A stretch of 13,323 bases of DNA from Collinsella sp. (lineage in GTDB: Bacteria; Actinomycetota; Coriobacteriia; Coriobacteriales; Coriobacteriaceae): contig JAHYYI010000039.1 of NCBI GenBank assembly GCA_019425045.1, positions 1 through 13,323 on the forward strand, read 5' to 3'. The notes under the pieces were generated by a model, which made no database searches, was not told where the DNA came from, and saw nothing but the letters and a program-made list of their open reading frames with translations. A program made the position numbers and the translations under genes. Below, one piece after another: positions 13,082 through 13,323 of this stretch (positions within the stretch are counted from its first letter, which is position 1; each line of letters starts with the position of its first letter).

Positions 13082-13323
13082 CTAGGCAGTGTAGGCGATA
13101 GTCGCGTCGACAGCATGGCGCCAGCCGGCGATCTTTTTGGCTCGCTCGTCAGCGGGCATCGACGGCTCCACGATGCCGCGGGCCCCATAGACGTCGACGA
13201 CATCGCGCGTGTACATGTCCAGCGCAATGCCGCAGGCCCAGGCCGCACCCAGGCCGCTCATCTCGTCGTTGCTCGCGATGCGGATGGGCGAGCCAACCAA
13301 GTCGCTCTCAAACTGCATCAGGT
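13082..13323 (-). CDS. FGGY carbohydrate kinase, glycerol-kinase-like, C-terminal fragment
   Basis: The frame runs off the right edge, so only the last 80 residues or so are seen. LMQFESDLVGSPI parallels LMQFQSDILG of glycerol kinase. EMSGLGAAWACGIAL corresponds to the TALGAAYLAGLA segment, which is part of the ATP-binding C-terminal domain. The tail VEPSMPADERAKKIAGWRHAV has the family's F/VxPxM...R...GWxxAV pattern. Glycerol is the best guess for substrate, but other FGGY kinases share these motifs and the sugar-binding domain is outside the window. It lies 135 bp upstream of luxS on the same strand. Confidence 0.8.
   Translation of the reverse strand, partial: LMQFESDLVGSPIRIASNDEMSGLGAAWACGIALDMYTRDVVDVYGARGIVEPSMPADERAKKIAGWRHAVDATIAYTA

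Overview
The window looks like chromosomal DNA from a high-GC member of the Coriobacteriia, most likely Collinsella or a close relative. This is inference from gene content: LuxR-type regulators tied to multi-pass membrane sensors, zinc-ribbon/SPFH proteins, a DUF4867 protein, a GH1 6-phospho-beta-glucosidase and luxS. GC-rich third codon positions fit. No rRNA, tRNA, transposase, phage gene or CRISPR array was seen.

Layout. (1) Positions 2-649 hold the C-terminal end of an MgtA-type Mg2+ P-type ATPase. It converges on a short orphan LuxR-family protein (819-1322, minus), and a long perfect-arm hairpin lies between them. (2) Positions 1349-5646 (plus) hold four closely spaced genes: a DUF4428-like zinc-ribbon protein, a double zinc-ribbon membrane protein (YdjG-like), an SPFH protein with two C-terminal zinc ribbons (YdjI-like), and a lipoprotein. 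A strong intrinsic terminator closes the group. (3) Positions 5756-9752 (minus) hold a translationally coupled three-gene signalling operon: a multi-TM sensor with a kinase-like but motif-less C-terminus, a membrane histidine kinase (DesK/NarX type), and a NarL-type response regulator. Each pair overlaps by 4 bases. (4) Positions 9895-11325 (minus) hold a lone GH1 6-phospho-beta-glucosidase. (5) Positions 11326-11668 are a gene-free stretch with three hairpin elements, two of them being tandem copies of one 55-bp element. (6) Positions 11669-13323 (minus) hold a DUF4867 protein, luxS with its own terminator, another long hairpin, and the C-terminal end of an FGGY (glycerol-kinase-like) kinase that runs off the window.

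How the genes fit together. The zinc-ribbon/SPFH genes look like a membrane-associated module related to the B. subtilis YdjGHI group, without PspA here. The 5756-9752 operon is a complete phosphorelay with an additional membrane partner. The sugar-related genes on the right (GH1, DUF4867, FGGY kinase) are separate transcription units. The most distinctive non-coding feature is that at least three sequence-unrelated families of long hairpins occupy intergenic spaces within 13 kb. The two best candidates for something undescribed are the three-gene sensory operon with its motif-less kinase partner and the six-zinc-ribbon SPFH operon.
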